Assembly: GCA_001566295.1 (NCBI GenBank) | Contig: KQ964249.1 | Span: forward strand, 310,001-374,000 | Source of the DNA: Microdochium bolleyi | Lineage: Eukaryota; Ascomycota; Sordariomycetes; Xylariales; Microdochiaceae | DNA: 64,000 nt | Direction: 5' to 3' | Shown: positions 31,847 to 42,727 of the stretch, in pieces | Layout: each line of letters begins with the position of its first letter | Numbering within the stretch: the first letter of the stretch is position 1 | The notes under the pieces: generated by a model | The model's database searches: none | Told to the model about the DNA's origin: nothing | The model's input: the letters and a program-made list of their open reading frames with translations, nothing else | Translations under genes and position numbers: made by a program

Positions 31847-33478
31847 TCACAGAGGCTCGCCGTCGTTCCTGCCCCAGAGCTTGACGGTCTTGTCGTGCCC
31901 GCCACTCACGATCCAGCGCGCGTCCCTGCTGACGTCGACGCTCGCGACGGGGCCCGTGTGCCCGTGCAGCGTCTGCACCAGGCTCCAGTCGTCGGCCGAG
32001 AAGATGTTGACCTTCTGGTCGAATCCGCTCGACACGAAGAACGTGCCCGCCTTCTTCGGGACCTGGTCCCCGCTCTCGCCGTCCGGCTCCGGCAGGGCGC
32101 CGAGCAGGGGGTCGTCGGAGCCCTTGTACCACCGCAGGTCCGACACGGCGCTGTTGTGCGCGCCGACGCCGCCCGTGCGCTGCACCTTGCGGACGTCCCA
32201 GCACTTGACCCAGCCGTCTGCGGAGCCCGTGAGCACGCGGTGCCCGTCGGAGCCCCAGTCGATGCCGTGGATCGGCTTGATGTGGCCGTCGAGGTGGCCG
32301 TCGAGGATCATGACGGTGCGCCCGGACCGCAGATCCCAGATGCGCCCGATGCTGTCCATCCCCGCGCTGGCGAGCAGCGAGCCGTCCGTGTTGAAGCTCA
32401 CCGCGAAGACGCCCCGCGAGTGGCCCTCCTGCAGGAGCAGCTCCGTGGTCGACTCGACGTCCCACAGCCGCCACGACGTATCCTCTGACGCGGACGCGAG
32501 GTAGCGGCCGGACGGGTGGAACTCGACCCTGCACACGCGCTGGGAGTGGCCCGAGAGAGTCGCTAGGGGTGTGTCCTGCTCCAGCGACCACAGATTGACC
32601 TGCCCCTCCGCGCCGCCCGAGGCGAGGTTCACCGTCGCCGGGCTGACTTGTTCCGAAGGCAGCCACGAGATTCCGCTGACACGGCTTGTGTGGCCCCGGA
32701 GTGTCATCTTCTCCTGCAGACTCGGGATCTCGATGAGCTTGATCGACCCGCCCCAGTTGCCTGCCGCCACGACCTGACCATTGGGCGATATCCTGGTCAT
32801 GCTGACGTTTCTGTCGCCCGCGGTCTGGGAGCCCTGCAGCTCAAACGCGCCCAGCCTCTCTTTCACCTGTTTCCGGAACTTGACATGCGTGCGCAGCTGT
32901 ATTGTCGACTCGCGCTTCTGCGCCTCTAGCCGCCGCCGCGCCCGTGGCAGTGAGTACCGTGCAATGTCTTGCCGCGCGCGTAGCAGCGCCTCGGTGCCGT
33001 TTGTGTAGAACTCCTCCTCGGCATCGTCGTCGTCGTCCCCGTTCTGCCCGTCAGCGTCAGCCATGTCGACGTCCGCCGCGCCCTCGCCACCGTCGCCGCC
33101 CGTGGCGCCGCGCTCGACCTGCCGTGTCATGAGCTCGCGCAGGCGGTCGCGTCTATCGGCAGGGCCCTCGCCGAAGAGCGTCACGGGCTCGCCCATCTCC
33201 CGCAGCTTGGCGAATATGCGCGCATTGTCGGTGGGTACGGCGATTGACGCCGCGAGTCGCTTGCGGTCGAACTGTGAGAGGATAGCGGAAGCCTTTTCGC
33301 CGCCGGTGCCGGGGATCTCATAGTCGTGGTCCTCGGGGACTTCGTCGAGGCTCATGCCGCGGTCCTACGGTGACAGAAGTGTTAGTATGGCCATGTGATG
33401 TTTCTCGTCGGAACCGGTTGACTGAAGACGTACCTCATCCGCCTCCTCGACGTACGCCTGCCGCGACGGGTGCATCAT
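31847..33478 (-). CDS. prp4: U4/U6 snRNP WD40 protein Prp4
   Basis: This is the Prp4 (human PRPF4) orthologue of the U4/U6 and U4/U6.U5 snRNP, needed for nuclear pre-mRNA splicing. Exons are 33434-33478 (15 codons) and 31847-33364, giving 520 aa, close to the human length. The N-terminal SFM-like region contains AVPTDNARIFAKLREMGEPVTLFGEGPADRRDRLR, characteristic of Prp4. A short acidic linker follows, then seven WD40 repeats with GH and WD marks (for example LRGHTSRVSGISWLP, LSGHSQRVCRVEFHPSGRYLASASED and GHTGPVASVDVS), ending in TVKLWGR. The tiny first exon supplies MMHPSRQAYVEEADE. Confidence 0.96.
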
Positions 33479-34097
33479 CTTGGGCACCCTCTACCTGCGG
33501 CGCAGGATTCCGACTACAGTGATGCGTTGTGTGTGCTTCGGTTGCAGTTCCTGTCGACCGCGATTCGTTGTCGAGTCTGGCGCGCGGTGGTTGAAGTCGT
33601 GTTACTGGCCACAACTTTTCGGATGGGAGCTGCATGAAGCTTTCGAGGTTGCGCGCCGCCAGCGGAGCTAGTCCAGGGCGATGCGTCCAGCAGGGATTGG
33701 GGTTGCAGAGGTCCCACACGGCATCCTCCCTCTTCGAAGGAACAGTGTGATGGAAAAGACACATACAGTTGTATTCTGCAGTCCCCTTGAGCCGCACTAG
33801 TGCTGCTAAGCCCATGCCAGTCTTCTTTTTAGTAGAGATAGATTGCTTTTGTACAAGACCACAAAGTATTCCTAGCGGCATGGGGGTAGATGCCAGAGTA
33901 CAGCCAGTCTAGTGTTGCTAAAACAGTCAATTTAGCAGCCTCCCATCTACCACACGTCCATTATCTGCGCTAGACGAAGGGCCTAAAACTCCATGGTCCA
34001 CTTTCTTGAAGACCCTTTGTCGCGTATGACACTGTGCAAGGCGCACTCTATGGCCCACGATATACACGCCTGGCCATGATCCTATACGACCGTCACC
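33479..34097. promoter_or_regulatory. Divergent promoter region of prp4 and dus4
   Basis: This 619 bp between divergent starts should contain both promoters. No ORF with support is present. The last 30 bases lead to a CACCATG start for dus4. Confidence 0.45.
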
Positions 34098-35574
34098 ATG
34101 TATCTGGAAGCTGAGGACGAGGCGCTGAGCCCGACATTGCAGTATGTTCGGCCGCTCACCTGAGCTGGGGCCGCTCTGGCTCCCTCACTTGGCCTTACTG
34201 ACAACCTCTCAAAAAGCCCTCTGAAGCTCTTTGACCATGCGAGATCCCAGAAGAGGTATCTGTACGCTTGCGCGCCAATGGTGCGGTACAGCAAGGTGAG
34301 CATCTGTCTTCTCGCTCCAGATTATTGAGTCCGGCCTGTTCACAATGTATCAACAGCTCGCCTTCCGCCAGGTGGTCCACCACTACAACACAGACCTGTG
34401 CTGGACGCCGATGATCCTGGCCAAGGAGTTCAACCGCTCCAGCGTCGCGCGGGACAGCGACTTCACCACGGCCCTGCCTTCGTTTCCCTCCTCCCAGCAG
34501 CAGCAGCAGCAGCCGCCCACAGTTGTCCAGTTTGGCGCCAATGTGCCGCTCGAGCTCGCACGCGCGTCGAGCCTCGTGGCCCCGTACGCCAGCGGCGTGG
34601 ACCTCAACTGCGGCTGCCCGCAGTCCTGGGCGTGCGCGGAGACCCTGGGCGCCGCGCTCATGGAGGAGCGCGGGCTGGTGCGGGACATGCTCGTCGAGAC
34701 GCGCGCCAGGCTGCGCAGCGACGGATGGGCCGTCGACCTCGGCCGCCGCGGCGGGAACAACCAGGATGACGCCCTGGAGGAGGCTACGAAAGCAAGCCCC
34801 AAGGGCCGCAGCGTGAGCGTCAAGATCCGTGTGCACGCCGACGTCCGGAAGACGGTCGACTTCATCGAGACGGTCCTCGGCGACAACAAGGGGTCGCAGG
34901 CGCGCAACGTCGACTGGCTGACGATCCACCCACGCACGCGCCGCACGCCGAGCTCCACGCCCATCAGCGTCGAGAAGCTCGCCCTGCTGACCGACATGTT
35001 TGGCGACCGCGTGCCCATCCTCGTGTCCGGCGACGTCTTCACGCTGCGGCACCTGCCGTACACCTCGCACCTGCTGGCGCCGCAGCCGACCTTGACCTCG
35101 CGGCCAGACCGGGGCGGGGATATCGACGAGGTCGAGGACGAGCAGGACAGCAACACCGCCACGCCGCAGCTCACGGCCACGGCCACTTCCTCATCCTCGG
35201 CAACCGCAGGCGTTGACCTGTCCGACGCCGCCCAGAAGGCCGCAGCACTGCCCAACATCCCCAAGCTCCGAGGCCTCATGGCCGCGCGGGCGCTGCTCGC
35301 CAACCCGGCGCTCTTCGCCGGCCACGAGACGTGCCCCTGGGAGGCCGTCGACGTCTTCATGTCCAGCGTCGCGCGGGCGCCTCTCCCGCTGAAGCTAGCG
35401 GTGCACCACATCACCGAGATGTGCGGGCCCGGGTACGGCCCGGACAAGCGCAGCCTGCTGAGCCGCAAGGAGCGGGCGTACCTATGCGAGCTGGGAAATT
35501 GGGTCGATGTGATTGACTTCCTGGATGAGGTGCGCAAGGAGCACGGTGGGATCAGGAGGCTTGATCCATTATAG
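34098..35574 (+). CDS. dus4: tRNA-dihydrouridine synthase Dus4
   Basis: This is an FMN-dependent enzyme that reduces uridine 20a/20b in the tRNA D-loop. Exons are 34098-34141, 34217-34295 and 34357-35574, giving 446 aa. Joining them gives HPLKLFDHAR, then YACAPMVRYSKLAFRQ, the FMN-site strand typical of Dus4. It continues with DLCWTPMILAKEFNRS, VQFGANVP, then DLNCGCPQSWA with the catalytic cysteine, and SVKIRVH. The usual HGRT motif reads HPRTRR here, as in other fungal Dus4-like proteins. A (CAG)6 run encodes glutamines near residue 87. An acidic and Ser/Thr-rich insertion (about 290 to 335) precedes LRGLMAARALLANPALF. The first two exons are short and easily missed. Confidence 0.93.
34495..34512 (+). 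repeat. (CAG)6 coding triplet repeat in dus4
   Basis: Six CAG codons in phase encode a glutamine run in a loop near the N-terminus of Dus4. Seen directly. Confidence 0.9.
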
Positions 35575-36045
35575 ACCTGCAAAATGAATGATCACAAAAC
35601 AAGAGAATTGCATCCACCTTCGCCAGTAGTAAAATCGTCTGTGCTAGATGAAGGCTTATTGCTTTACCACTATGTGCTTCTGTGGTGGATAAGCCACCCC
35701 GTCCTGTGCGAAGCACGTCTTCCCGGCTCTGCCACAAACCGTCTGTTGTTTGACAGTACAGCCTATGCGCTTCGAAACACACATGCGTGCGATATGAGGT
35801 ATCATGAAGGTGCGTCGTAAGGTGAAGAAACCCAAAATCAAAAGGCGCCTGACTGACTCCAGTGCGAGTGCTACTTCCACGCGAGCACAAAATCTTGAAC
35901 GCCATCTGTGTAATCCCTTTCGTCGTTGCCCACCTTCCATAATAATGTCCAAAGGAATATGCTAAAGAAACGTCGTTGCCACTCGCTGTGCGAGCAATCA
36001 TACTTGCCGTGCCCGTGGCCGAAGATTGTACCGGGTAGCACGATT
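35575..36045. other. Convergent spacer between dus4 and cyclin genes
   Basis: This 471 bp spacer holds two 3' UTRs. No gene is recognised. Confidence 0.5.
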
Positions 36046-37451
36046 CTATTCGTGTACTTCGCCCTCGTCATCTTCTGACTCTGTTCTCTGTCGTTTCGTT
36101 TCCCTCTCGTCTATATCCATCGCTTCGGATTCCTTTCTCTTGAACCTTGGTGACCCCATGCTGCCGGCGCTGGTCCCCTGGTGCAGAGAGGGATCGTTCG
36201 CAGCTTCCTTGAGCACCGCATCGGAGTCGCCAGGAGCTGTTTGTGATGCCTTTTCGGCTCCAGCTTCTGGGTTTCTCTGATCTCCGCCATTTGCTCGGAC
36301 CTGAGGACTCTGAGTGCCATTGTCGGTCTTGGGTGTGACACCATTGCTTGAATCGTCCAATCTGCGTCTGGTGTTCTCGAGGCTAAAGTCAGACGAGCCG
36401 CTGTACGGATTGTCTGTCTTGCGCAGCGGGTTTTCTTTGTAGAACTCTGCAACGGTCTCAATAGCTTTGGCGCAATACTCCTCGTTGGCATTGAGCGCCT
36501 TCCACCACGACCGCTCGTTGATGTCGGGAATCTGTTCTCCTGTGAAAGTGGCCGAGAAGAATATCGCAGCAATGGCAATATCACGGGCCTCCATGAGCAG
36601 TGGCAAGGACGTGAGGCAGGAGTCGTTGCAGAATGCCCATGCTGCGTGACGCAGCGCCTTGTTGTGGATGACACCCAGCTGTCCAAGCGTCTCGTACAGC
36701 TTGATGTGTGGGTTTTCGATCATGAGATCGAAGGTGAGACTCTCCAACATGACTTCCTCGTACATGAGAATGCTGTCTCTCCAGCGCCAGTACTCTTTCG
36801 ACTGCTCGTCGACAATAAGCTTCGAGTTCTTCTGGGCGACTTTTGCGATGTTGATGATGACATCTTTGGTCTTCCGGCAGTTCTCTTCGATCTTGTTGGC
36901 GAGGAAGAGCGCTGTTGCAGCGATATTCTGTTGCGCAGTAAAGTGTGAGTAACCGGGCAGTAGGAAAACTTGATGGGGAGGGAACAAAGATTTACATAGT
37001 GGTGCACGCCGTGTTTCTCCTCCACGAGGCTCGTACGCATGTAGAAGCGGTGGAAGAAGACTCCTGCGACGTAGAGCGTCGTTTGTGGCAGCTCAAGCAG
37101 GACGCCAACCTGATATATGAAGTTGACACCCTTGGCCCGCCTCAGCCTCTCCTCCGCTGGGCTGATGCCATCGAGGACGCTGGGGCTGCTGAGGACCTCC
37201 TCTGGTGTGAACAGCCATTGGTTCCGTGGCGCCATGGGTGTCCTGGGTGTCGACTGATATGAAGATGCTGTGGTCCGCGATTGAGACTGTGGCGGGGAGT
37301 TTCTTGACGAGAAACTCGGCGGCGAAGGGACGGCAGGAGGGATCTCTCGCCTTTTGGTGGGAGATGTGCGACTACTGCTGCCAGAACCGGCGACCGGTGG
37401 CTGGTAATGTTCGCGACCGCCGGCAGGACGGTAGCGGTCGATGCTGGCCAT
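36046..37451 (-). CDS. Cyclin K/T-type transcriptional cyclin (Pch1-like)
   Basis: This is a cyclin of the class that activates CDK9/CDK12-type kinases on RNA polymerase II, closest in layout to fission yeast Pch1. Exons are 36996-37451 and 36046-36927, giving 445 aa. Residues 1 to about 72 are Ser/Pro-rich and disordered. The first cyclin fold begins NQWLFTPEEVLSSPS and continues with GVNFIYQVGVLLELPQTTLYVAGVFFHRFYMRTSL and, across the 68-nt intron, HHYNIAATALFLANKIEE. The second fold includes NDSCLTSLPLLMEARDIAIAAIFFSA. The C-terminal 120 residues are disordered, with a basic KRKESEAMDIDERETKRQR nuclear-localisation-like patch. Cyclin C or Ctk2-type assignment is less likely. Confidence 0.9.
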
Positions 37452-38540
37452 CTACGCGATCTTCCTGGTGCTGGAATCCCGGGGCTTCCAGAAGATGCCG
37501 GGAGGCTTGGACGTTCGGCCAAGCGACCGGATTGCGAAGAGAGATCGGTAATTGGGTGGTGTGTTGGATGCGACGGCGCACGCGGGAAGATGGTCGATCA
37601 GCAAGGCGTTAGGTCGGGAGTTGAAGATGAAGGGCGTGCTACGCAAGACCTGATGGGGAGATGGAGGAACGACGGCATCGGCTGTCTGCGATACCGTGAC
37701 GTGTTGCGCGGGGACCAGTCCAGTCTTTGAGATGCGTCGCCCTGTCGCGATCCAGCTGGTGGAAAGGAACCACGAAATCCGCGGCTGCAGGGGCTCTCCC
37801 GAAAGTGGGGCGCTTCCGGAGATAGGTGGTCCTGGCCGTGTAGAATGATGTCAGACACTGTACCCTCATGCTCAGATAGATGGACCGAACCTCCAGAGCT
37901 TTTGACCTCTCAACGTCTGAATGTCTGAGTCTGACTAATGAACCTTGTGATGTGTTCTTCATGGACAGTATCACCGATGTGAAAGAGGTCCATACTCTGG
38001 TTCACGATACTCGGAAACTGACATCCATGGGTATCGTCAAGTACAGCTAGTTTATCAAATAGCCACCGCTAGCATAAGAGTACGCGTAACAATGCCTCTG
38101 CAGGCGGCGGAGTGGGCCTCCCTGTCAGAAGCGGCTTCAGGATGTCCGTCAATGTTTAGTACTCGATGTTTCCTTCAGTGAGCGCACCCTGCAGATGGTG
38201 ACCACAGAAACCTGTCTCATTTTCGAGTCCATTCATATTCAAGGAATTTATGGGCGTGGGGGAGAAGTAGGACACTTTGGTCCTTCCTTGCTGCCGAACA
38301 GCAGCGCAAAACACTTCGGATTGTTCCCGGGCTCGTCCTCGCTGCCGATTGCGGGGTGCCCATTATCGAAAAATTGACCGCTTGCCGTACTTGGTCGACT
38401 TCACAAGTTCTGCCGCGAAGATCACTACGCGACTCATCCCCACGATTAACTTTCATCGAGAGGAAATCCCGACGGGTGGTAGGCAATTGCCTCACTGTAT
38501 TCATGCTGCTGGCCTTACACGTCGCTCAACCATAAACATC
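37452..38540. promoter_or_regulatory. Divergent promoter region of cyclin and ade2 genes
   Basis: This 1.09 kb spacer separates divergent starts. The frame of ade2 is open upstream to about 38277 but has no in-frame ATG before 38541. No other gene is supported. Confidence 0.45.
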
Positions 38541-40355
38541 ATGTCAAAACCAGTCATTGGCCTGCTCGGTGGCGGCCAGCTCGGCCGCATGCTCTGCGAG
38601 GCCGCAGGCCCGCTCGGTATCTCTGTTGCCGTGCTCGACGAGGAAAACTGCCCCTCGAAGCAGGCAAACCAGAACCCCTTGCACGTCACCGGCTCATTCA
38701 AAGACCCCGAAAAGATCAAGCAGCTCGCCGCACGCTGCGACGTCCTCACCGTCGAAATTGAGCATGTCGAGACCACCATCCTCGAGGAGATTGCTACCAA
38801 GGGTGTCGAGGTCCCCACGGCCGATGGCAAGGGCACTACTCTCAAGAAAGTGCCTGTGCACCCCTCGTGGAAGACCATCCGTCTGATTCAGGACAAATAT
38901 CAGCAGAAGGAATACTTCGCCAAGCAAGGCATCCCCGTGGCCGAGCAAGTGGCGATCGCCGAGGGTAGCGAGCGCCTCTCTTCTCTCCGTGCCGCTGGCG
39001 ACAAGTTTGGCTATCCGTTCATGCTCAAGGGTGCCAAGGGTTCTTATGATGGTCGCGGCAACTACAAGATTGACGGCCCGTCAGATCTCGAGACGGCCTC
39101 GAACCAGATGGGAGACCAGCCGTTGTACGCCGAGAAGTGGGTTCCGTTTGACATGGAGCTCGCGGTCATGGTTATGCGCACCGAAGACGCCGACGGCAAC
39201 TTCAAGGCTGTTCACCCCTACCCTGTCGTCGAGACCATCCACGAGGACAGCATCTGCACAAAGGTTTTTTACCCGCCGAGGAAGGTCTCCGAGGACATTA
39301 AGAAACAGGCGCAGAAGATCGCTTCTGATGTCATCGCCAGCCTGTGGGGACGTGGTGTGTTTGCGGTCGAGATGTTCTTGACGAAGGATGGCAGGATACT
39401 GGTTAACGAGGTTGCGCCTCGGCCGCACAACTCGGGTCATTACACCATCGAGGCTGTTCCCCAGATGTCCCAGTACAAAGCACAGCTCTACTCAATCCTG
39501 GACCTCATCCCGAGCCGCGGTATCAGCTTGATCCCGCGAGTGCCGTCAGCCATCATGCTCAATATTCTCGGTGGCGCCAAGGAGACATCCCACGATAGAT
39601 TCGTCGAGCTCGCCGAGGCCAGCTCCGATGACTACACGGACATCTATGTCCACCTGTACGGCAAGGTATCGAAACCTAGCCGCAAGATCGGCCACATCAC
39701 GGCTACCGGCTTCTCGTCCGTTGACCAGCTGGCAACTACGATCAGCCCCCTCATCCAGTGCATGGACGAGATCCGACTAGAGCGCATAGGCTCTTCCGAG
39801 AAGGCGACGCCAGCTACCACATCATCAAAGCCACCCCCGCTCGTGGCCGTCACGATGGGCTCCGACTCCGACCTCGGCGTGATGAGCGCAGGCCTCAAGA
39901 TCCTCGATGACTTTTCCGTGCCCTACGAGGTCCGCATCACCTCGGCCCACCGCACGCCTCACCTCATGATGAAGTTCGCGGCCGAGATGTCCGCGTCGAC
40001 GTGCAAGGTCATCATCGCCGGCGCCGGAGGAGCCGCGCATCTGCCGGGCATGCTTGCCTCGGAGACCCACCTGCCCGTCATCGGCGTGCCCGTCAAGGCC
40101 TCGGTGCTCGACGGCGTCGACAGCCTATACAGCATCGTGCAGATGCCCCGCGGCATCCCCTGCGCAACCATGGGTATCGGCAACTCGACCAACGCCGCGC
40201 TGCTCGCAGTGCGGATCCTCGGCACGACGTTCCCCGAGTACGCAGACCGCATGAAGGCGTACCAGGAGAAGATGGCGAACGAGGTGTTCGCCAAGGACGA
40301 GAAGCTGCGGGAGGGCGGATGGCAGAAGTACGTTGAGGGTATGCAAAAGAAGTAA
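38541..40355 (+). CDS. ade2: Phosphoribosylaminoimidazole carboxylase (bifunctional Ade2)
   Basis: This fungal fusion of PurK and PurE converts AIR to CAIR in de novo purine synthesis in the cytosol. It is a single exon of 604 aa. The start MSKPVIGLLGGGQLGRML is the family hallmark and fixes the ATG at 38541. Residues 1 to about 395 are the ATP-grasp PurK half (FMLKGAKGSYDGRGN, LVNEVAPRPHNSGHYTIEA). Residues about 430 to 600 are the PurE half (VTMGSDSDLGVM, SAHRTP, IIAGAGGAAHLPGM, GIGNSTNAALLA). Both active sites look intact. Loss of this enzyme gives red adenine auxotrophs in yeasts. Confidence 0.98.
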   Translation: MSKPVIGLLGGGQLGRMLCEAAGPLGISVAVLDEENCPSKQANQNPLHVTGSFKDPEKIKQLAARCDVLTVEIEHVETTILEEIATKGVEVPTADGKGTTLKKVPVHPSWKTIRLIQDKYQQKEYFAKQGIPVAEQVAIAEGSERLSSLRAAGDKFGYPFMLKGAKGSYDGRGNYKIDGPSDLETASNQMGDQPLYAEKWVPFDMELAVMVMRTEDADGNFKAVHPYPVVETIHEDSICTKVFYPPRKVSEDIKKQAQKIASDVIASLWGRGVFAVEMFLTKDGRILVNEVAPRPHNSGHYTIEAVPQMSQYKAQLYSILDLIPSRGISLIPRVPSAIMLNILGGAKETSHDRFVELAEASSDDYTDIYVHLYGKVSKPSRKIGHITATGFSSVDQLATTISPLIQCMDEIRLERIGSSEKATPATTSSKPPPLVAVTMGSDSDLGVMSAGLKILDDFSVPYEVRITSAHRTPHLMMKFAAEMSASTCKVIIAGAGGAAHLPGMLASETHLPVIGVPVKASVLDGVDSLYSIVQMPRGIPCATMGIGNSTNAALLAVRILGTTFPEYADRMKAYQEKMANEVFAKDEKLREGGWQKYVEGMQKK

Positions 40356-41643
40356 ATCTAGTTTGTTCTTAAAAACAGTCGGCACGTTGAATCCAATACC
40401 AGACATGCAGGAAGCCAAGCAGACAGCCAGGAGTAAGCATCGTGTAGGAGTCGCTGCATCAGAGGACTGCCGTGAAGTGATTGCCTGACCCAAGGAATCT
40501 TGAATTTGCGATTCAAAATGTTTGCACCAAGGTTCACCGGTTGTGAAGGAAAGCCCCGGCCTGCGTCGACTGATGGGCTCAGACAAAAGGGGCTCGCCTC
40601 TGTGCATGGAGAAGTAGCATTTTCCTGGCGTAATGTCGGTCACGCAGGTCGCTTCTCAGCACCCCAACTCTCTCCAGGTTTAGACCCGCCCGGTGCCGCC
40701 CAACCCTTATGCTCACGACATGAAGAGCTGACAATGATTTGAATTTTGCTTCGTCAGCGAAGAGACGCAAGCAGGGCGAGGCCTGGCTCCTCGTTACCAA
40801 GACTCTGCGGAGCAGATTCCGTAGTACTTATGACACAAACTCCGAATCATATCATCCCACATGTTGAAGGGCCCCGCTTCTGCTGCTTAAGTCCGATACT
40901 CAGCAAAGCTGGCTGCCAGCTATTGTGCATGCTAAGCTTTCTCCCAGATCTGGCATACTGGCCGCTCCTGCATAGTTGGGTTGCGACAATCATACCGCAG
41001 ATGCTATCCCTCGTAACACGAGAAACTTGGCTCGAACTACTCAGTAACAAGCTCGGTACTCTTGAAGCAGTCCGTTCATCTTTCAGCCGAGACACCGCCA
41101 CCGTCCACTGCGTTCAAGGCAAAATAGGACAAATAGAGATCCAGTCTATTGATACCCGTGTTCTGCACGTCGGGGAGGAGTGTATGTGTGTGCACGTGTG
41201 ACGGCTTTGTAACACGACCATTACCTGCAAAATCCGATGGCGCGGTGGGTGCGGCAGCAAGCGCCGGCGTTAATGGAGTCCATGACGTTTTCGTCCGGCA
41301 TGTGGAACGTAGACACGGCCCCGGAGGTTACGGGACTTAAGTCACTTGGAGCTTGACATATGCTATGTATAGTGTCTCTTAAGCTGGGAAGTGCCATTGA
41401 CTTTACTGGCTTCCACATCAAGAGCGTTGACTACAAAATAAGTAGACTTGAGACATCCCACTTACAGCTTCTCTTTCAAACACCACTCCCACCACTTTGC
41501 AACACCCAGCTCCCGCGCAGTTTGCCCCAACACCATATCACTACAATAAAGTTCACAGACGGCACTCCCAGCCGTTCACACGTTCAGACGTGCACCCATC
41601 CAGCCTCTCACATACCACACACGCAAAAATATATACAGCCACC
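40356..41643. other. Intergenic between ade2 and the aldo-keto reductase gene
   Basis: This 1.29 kb spacer lies between co-oriented genes. A 150-codon frame at 40746-41201 shows no recognisable domain and lacks a clear ATG start, so it is not called. The last 170 bases are C/A-rich with AAATATATA before ACCATG and form the likely core promoter and leader of the reductase gene. Confidence 0.5.
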
Positions 41644-42727
41644 ATGCCGTCGCTCAACGGCCAGCAAGTCGGCGACACAGGCTTCGGTCTGATGGGCCTG
41701 ACCTGGCGCGCCACCCCGCCTCCCAAGGAGCAATCCTTCGCCGCCATGCGCGCGGCGCTCGAGTCCGGCATGAACTTCTGGAACGGCGGCGACCTGTACG
41801 GGACGCCCGAGTACAACAGCATGACGCTCCTGTCCGCCTACTTCACGCAGTACCCCGAGGACGCGGGCAAGGTGGTGCTCAGCATCAAGGGCGGCGTCGA
41901 GCACGCCGCGGACCCGGCGAGCGTCCGGAGGGGCCTGGACAGGATCATCGGGGAGATGAAGGGCACGAAGAAGGTCGACATCTTTGAGTTTGCGAGGCGG
42001 GACCAGAATGTCCCGATGGAGGAAAGCTTCAGAATCGTGCAGGACGAGTATATCAAGACGGGGAAAGTAGGTGGCATATCGCTGTCCGAGGTCCGGCTGG
42101 AGACGATCAAGGAGGCAGTCAAGCATATCAAGGTCGTGGCTGTCGAGGTCGAGTTGTCGCTGTAAGTTGCCACACACAAAGCCCCTTTCGTGGGGACGAC
42201 GACCACGTCATCGTTTGCAATACACATGAACCGACTGACTGATCCACGCCTGCAGATTCTCAACTGAAATCCTGACCAACGGCATCGCCGCCATCTGCGC
42301 CGAGCACGACATCCCGATCGTCGCCTACTCGCCCATCGGCCGGGGCCTACTGACGGGCCAGATCAAATCCCTCGACGACATCCCCAAGGACAGCATGCTG
42401 CGGGCGTACCCGCGCTTCCAGCCGGACACGTTCCCGATCAACATGGAGCTCGTCAAGGAGGTCGAGAAGATCGCCTCCAGCAAGGGGTGCACGGCCGCGC
42501 AGCTGGCCATCAGCTGGGTCCGGACGCTCTCCGGGCGCAAGGGCGCCGACGGCAAGACGCTGCCGACGATCATCCCGATCCCGGGCGCCACAACGGCAGA
42601 GCGGGTGAGGGAGAACGGAAAGCACTTTGAGCTCACGGACGAGGAGATGACCCAGATTGATGGGATATTGGCCAAGTTCCCGGTCGTGGGTGAGCGGTAT
42701 CCTGATTTCGTGCCGACCAACACCTGA
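41644..42727 (+). CDS. Aldo-keto reductase, pyridoxal reductase type (AKR8)
   Basis: This is a predicted NADPH-dependent pyridoxal (pyridoxine 4-dehydrogenase) reductase, Plr1-like. Exons are 41644-42161 and 42256-42727, giving 329 aa. The motif NFWNGGDLYGTPEYNS carries the catalytic tyrosine, and VVLSIKGG carries the lysine. DIFEFARRDQNVPMEE replaces the usual AKR histidine region, as in other AKR8 enzymes. The C-terminal half has YSPIGRGLLTG and IPIPGATTAERVRENG, which bind the cofactor phosphate. The intron of 94 nt lies after VAVEVELSL. Vitamin B6 metabolism is inferred from family; other carbonyl substrates are possible. Confidence 0.93.

Noticed and set aside
31761..32666. 301-codon antisense-phase frame within prp4
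   Set aside because: Arg/Gly/Ala-rich shadow of the WD40 coding frame on the same strand.
34383..35582. 399-codon minus-strand frame opposite dus4
   Set aside because: The plus strand carries all dihydrouridine synthase motifs; the antisense frame is a composition artefact.
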